Assembly: GCA_030027265.1 (NCBI GenBank) | Contig: JASENG010000004.1 | Location: 1 to 64,000, forward strand | Length of the DNA stretch: 64,000 nucleotides | Source of the DNA: Lysinibacillus fusiformis | GTDB lineage: Bacteria > Bacillota > Bacilli > Bacillales_A > Planococcaceae | Direction of reading: 5' to 3' | The notes under the pieces: model-generated | What the model was told of the DNA's origin: nothing | The model's database searches: none | The model's input: only the letters and a program-made list of their open reading frames with translations | Made by a program: the position numbers and the translations under genes | In this document: positions 61,235 to 64,000 of the stretch, in pieces | Layout of the letters: each line of letters opens with the position of its first letter | Numbering within the stretch: the stretch's first letter is position 1

Positions 61235-61394
61235 GATTGTGTACCTCTTTTCTAAAAATCAATTTTAAAAATGGTGATTGGGTGTTTTTTGTTATAGAAA
61301 GATAAAGTCTATTTTTCATTATACAATAGTTCTGACATGATTCCTCCAATATTTGCTTTTTCGAAACCTCATAGATTAAATCTTTACTTAGATG

Positions 61395-61403
61395 TGGTAT
61401 ACT
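61395..61403 (+). promoter_or_regulatory. Extended -10 promoter for yloC
   Basis: TGGTATACT, an extended -10, 26 bp before the yloC start; no good -35 element is seen. Confidence 0.4.
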
Positions 61404-61429
61404 TGGAATAGTATGCAAAGAAGGGTGTG

Positions 61430-62311
61430 ATGACCTTGGTGCGTAGTATGACCGGTTTTGGCAGAGGTGTCACAGCTACGAATAATTATCAGCTCACTGT
61501 TGAAATTCGATCAGTGAATCATCGGTTTTTAGAAATTTATACGAAGTTCCCCAAAGAGTGGTTTGAAGCTGAAATAGCGGCAAAAAAACAGTTATCCCAA
61601 TATGTTAAACGCGGAAAAGTAGATGTAGCCATCAATTTAAAAAACCTCGGGAACGAAAATTTATCCATTCAAATTAATTGGCCACTGATTGAAGCTTATA
61701 AAGCTGCAAAGGAACAGCTGCAAGAAGTCGTCTCGTTGGAAGAAAAGTGGTCGATGCAAGATATTCTTTCATTAGAGAATGTTTTCTCCTACGAGAAGCA
61801 GGAATTATCGCCTGAGGAAATAATGGACGCGATTGAGCATGCGGTGAAAGAAGCGGCAGAAAAGCTGGTTGAAATGCGGATTCAAGAAGGTCAGCAGTTA
61901 AAGCAGACCTTGTTAAGCTATAATAGTCAGTTAAAAGAACTAATCCACAATATACGCGAGTTGTCTAGTGAAGCAGTCAATAAGTTTCGTGATAAATTAA
62001 TCGATCGTTTAAGGGAAATCGGCAACCTGGAGATACTCGAGGACCGATTGCTGGCAGAAATCGCGATTTTTGCTGAAAAGGTTGATATTGCAGAAGAGCT
62101 CGATCGTTTGGATAGTCATTTTAAACAAATGGAAACTACAATAGAGGAATCGGGTTCAATAGGACGTAAATTGGATTTTTTAATGCAGGAAATGCATCGT
62201 GAAATTAATACAATTGGTTCTAAAAATCAAAATTCCGAAATTTCTATTGCAGTGGTTCAAGCTAAAACTATTTTAGAAAAAATGCGTGAACAAGTACAAA
62301 ATATTGAATAA
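61430..62311 (+). CDS. yloC: YloC, YicC family endoribonuclease-like protein
   Basis: A 293-aa protein of the YicC/YloC family; E. coli YicC is an endoribonuclease acting in RNA turnover. N-terminus MTGFGRG (after VRS), EIRSVNHRFLEIYTKFP, and the C-terminal DUF1732 domain with DRLLAEIAIFAEKVDIAEELDRLDSH and GRKLDFLMQEMHREINTIGSK. AAGAAGGG precedes several possible starts (GTG 61427, ATG 61430, TTG 61436); ATG 61430 has the best spacing. remA, which follows in B. subtilis, is absent; gmk comes next. Confidence 0.88.
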   Translation: MTLVRSMTGFGRGVTATNNYQLTVEIRSVNHRFLEIYTKFPKEWFEAEIAAKKQLSQYVKRGKVDVAINLKNLGNENLSIQINWPLIEAYKAAKEQLQEVVSLEEKWSMQDILSLENVFSYEKQELSPEEIMDAIEHAVKEAAEKLVEMRIQEGQQLKQTLLSYNSQLKELIHNIRELSSEAVNKFRDKLIDRLREIGNLEILEDRLLAEIAIFAEKVDIAEELDRLDSHFKQMETTIEESGSIGRKLDFLMQEMHREINTIGSKNQNSEISIAVVQAKTILEKMREQVQNIE

Positions 62312-62370
62312 TAAATTTAGTAGGAAGAAAAAGTCCCCACTAAGTGATTTTTTACTTTATACTGTAATAA

Positions 62371-63036
<666 letters not shown>

Positions 63037-63041
63037 AATAT

Positions 63042-63266
63042 ATGTTATACCCATCTATTGACGCTTTAAAAAGTAAAATCGATTCAAAATATTCTTTAGT
63101 GAGCTTAGCTTCGAAACGCGCTCGCCAAATGCAGGAAGAAGGCGATGAGCAGTTAGCAAAATACGTTTCGTACAAACCAGTAGGTAAAGCTCTGGAAGAA
63201 GTAGCAGCTGGCGTACTTAAAAAAGAAAAACAAGACGAGTCAACTGTTTACGAGGACGAAGTTTAA
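63042..63266 (+). CDS. rpoZ: RNA polymerase omega subunit
   Basis: Small subunit aiding beta' folding. 74 aa; [20 protein letters not shown], then the [11 protein letters not shown] core motif and [10 protein letters not shown]. The gmk-rpoZ pair is conserved. GAGAGGAG inside the gmk end serves ATG 63042. Confidence 0.96.
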   Translation: MLYPSIDALKSKIDSKYSLVSLASKRARQMQEEGDEQLAKYVSYKPVGKALEEVAAGVLKKEKQDESTVYEDEV

Positions 63267-63308
63267 AATTATATTTATTTTTTGTTTGTAGATATGTTGT
63301 AATCAGCT

Positions 63309-63345
63309 AGCTCCCGAAGAATTATTCTTTGGGAGCTTGTCATTT
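63309..63345 (+). terminator. Hairpin between rpoZ and coaC, weak terminator
   Basis: 12-bp stem AGCTCCCGAAGA / TCTTTGGGAGCT with one wobble, 5-nt loop, followed by TGTCATTT, a poor T tract. It may attenuate rather than stop transcription. Confidence 0.5.
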
Positions 63346-63360
63346 GAAAGGAGATAAGCT

Positions 63361-63915
63361 ATGCAAAAAAATATTTTGCTTTGTGTATCAGGCGGGATTG
63401 CAGTTTATAAAGCAGTAGCACTTGTGAGTAAATTAACAAAAGCCAATTTCAATGTAAAAGTTATGATGACCGCATCTGCAAGGGAGTTCGTCACTCCCCT
63501 TAGTTTTCAAGTTATGTCAAAAAATGATGTTTACTTCGATACTTTTGATGAGAAGGATTCAAGTAAAATTGCGCATATCGATTTAGCGGATTGGGCGGAT
63601 TTAATTCTCGTTGCACCAGCCACTGCAAACGTTATTGGTAAACTTGCAAATGGAATTGCCGATGATATGGTGACTACTGCTTTACTAGCTGCTACATGTC
63701 CTGTTTGGCTAGCTCCTGCCATGAACGTACATATGTATGATCATCCTGCTGTAAAACGAAATATCGCGCAGCTAGCGGAGGATGGCTGTTCCTTTATCGA
63801 GCCATCTGAAGGTTTTTTAGCCTGCGGGTACGTAGGAAAAGGTCGTTTAGAAGAACCAGAAAAAATTACACAAATTGTGGTCGACTTTTTTAATAAAGAA
63901 ACAAAAAGTAAATGA
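63361..63915 (+). CDS. coaC: Phosphopantothenoylcysteine decarboxylase domain (CoaC only)
   Basis: FMN flavoprotein decarboxylating 4'-phosphopantothenoyl-cysteine in CoA synthesis. 184 aa, covering only the N-terminal half of the usual CoaBC fusion of about 400 aa. HFCD-family features: LCVSGGIAVYKAVAL, the catalytic His in KIAHIDLADWADLILVAPATAN (split near residue 77), the PAMNVHMY motif and ACGYVGKGRL substrate clamp. The reading frame closes cleanly with TGA, and priA starts in an overlapping ATGA. The CoaB synthetase half is not downstream. AAAGGAGATAAGCT precedes the ATG. Confidence 0.9.
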   Translation: MQKNILLCVSGGIAVYKAVALVSKLTKANFNVKVMMTASAREFVTPLSFQVMSKNDVYFDTFDEKDSSKIAHIDLADWADLILVAPATANVIGKLANGIADDMVTTALLAATCPVWLAPAMNVHMYDHPAVKRNIAQLAEDGCSFIEPSEGFLACGYVGKGRLEEPEKITQIVVDFFNKETKSK

Positions 63916-64000
63916 TCACAGTTGCACAAGTTATCGTGGATGTCGCTGCCTATCCAGTCGACCGCCCTTTCGATTATTTAGTGCCTGCTGATATGACACA
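63912..64000 (+). CDS. priA: Primosomal protein N' (PriA), 5' end only
   Basis: Starts ATG 63912, overlapping the coaC TGA. The 29 visible residues (ITVAQVIVDVAAYPVDRPFD, then YLVPADM) match the PriA N-terminal 3'-DNA-binding domain. The helicase restarts replication forks. It runs off the window edge. Position after coaBC matches B. subtilis. Confidence 0.85.
   Translation, partial: MITVAQVIVDVAAYPVDRPFDYLVPADMT

Noticed and set aside
63361-64000. Frameshifted full-length coaBC
   Set aside because: priA begins in the stop codon of coaC, leaving no room for the CoaB half in any frame.

Overview
The window is a low-GC Gram-positive chromosome segment from an endospore former of order Bacillales. 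Gene content and order follow the Bacillus subtilis ylb, division and cell-wall (dcw), spoIIG-sigG, ylm-divIVA-ileS, pyr and yloC-priA blocks. Spore genes are present (rsfA, spoVD, spoVE, spoIIGA, sigE, sigG, ylbJ). The losses and rearrangements suggest a Lysinibacillus/Solibacillus/Ureibacillus-type member of the Planococcaceae/Caryophanaceae rather than Bacillus itself. That placement is inference from synteny and protein flavour, not from a search.

Layout. 1-12.8 kb: a phosphodiesterase, ylbG, two conserved proteins of unknown role, rsmD-coaD, ylbJ, the Lon-like protease ylbL, tmcAL, ylbN-rpmF, an enoyl-CoA hydratase, rsfA, panE and yllA. 13-29.8 kb: bshC, then the dcw cluster mraZ-rsmH-ftsL-pbpB-spoVD-mraY-murD-spoVE-divIB-ylxW-ylxX-sbp-ftsA-ftsZ, without murE, murG or murB. 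30.5-33.7 kb: spoIIGA, a highly structured 420-nt non-coding stretch, sigE, sigG. 34-40.6 kb: ylmC, ylmE, sepF, ylmG, ylmH, divIVA and a T-box-controlled ileS. 40.9-54.6 kb: lspA, rluD, then the pyrimidine operon pyrR-pyrP-pyrB-pyrC-carA-carB-pyrK-pyrD-pyrF-pyrE with two PyrR-type attenuators. 54.6-59.2 kb: an accessory patch with 235-bp direct repeats and a large secreted subtilase. 59.5-64 kb: rqcH, yloC, gmk, rpoZ, a CoaC-only gene and the start of priA.

Most genes are conserved housekeeping genes acting in a few processes: septum assembly (FtsL, DivIB, PBP2B, FtsA, FtsZ, SepF, DivIVA), lipid II synthesis (MraY, MurD), spore development (RsfA, SpoVD, SpoVE, SpoIIGA to sigma-E, sigma-G), UMP synthesis, and ribosome-associated quality control (YlmH and RqcH).

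The less ordinary content is intergenic: a six-unit tandem array of about 52-bp hairpins before tmcAL, a diverged repeat pair 31 kb apart, a structured RNA-like element splitting the spoIIG operon, REP-like and short tandem repeats after ftsZ, and 2.3 copies of a 235-bp repeat after pyrE. No CRISPR array, rRNA, tRNA or intact transposase was seen. Nothing in the window is clearly a new multi-gene system; the spoIIGA-sigE structured element is the best candidate for something undescribed.
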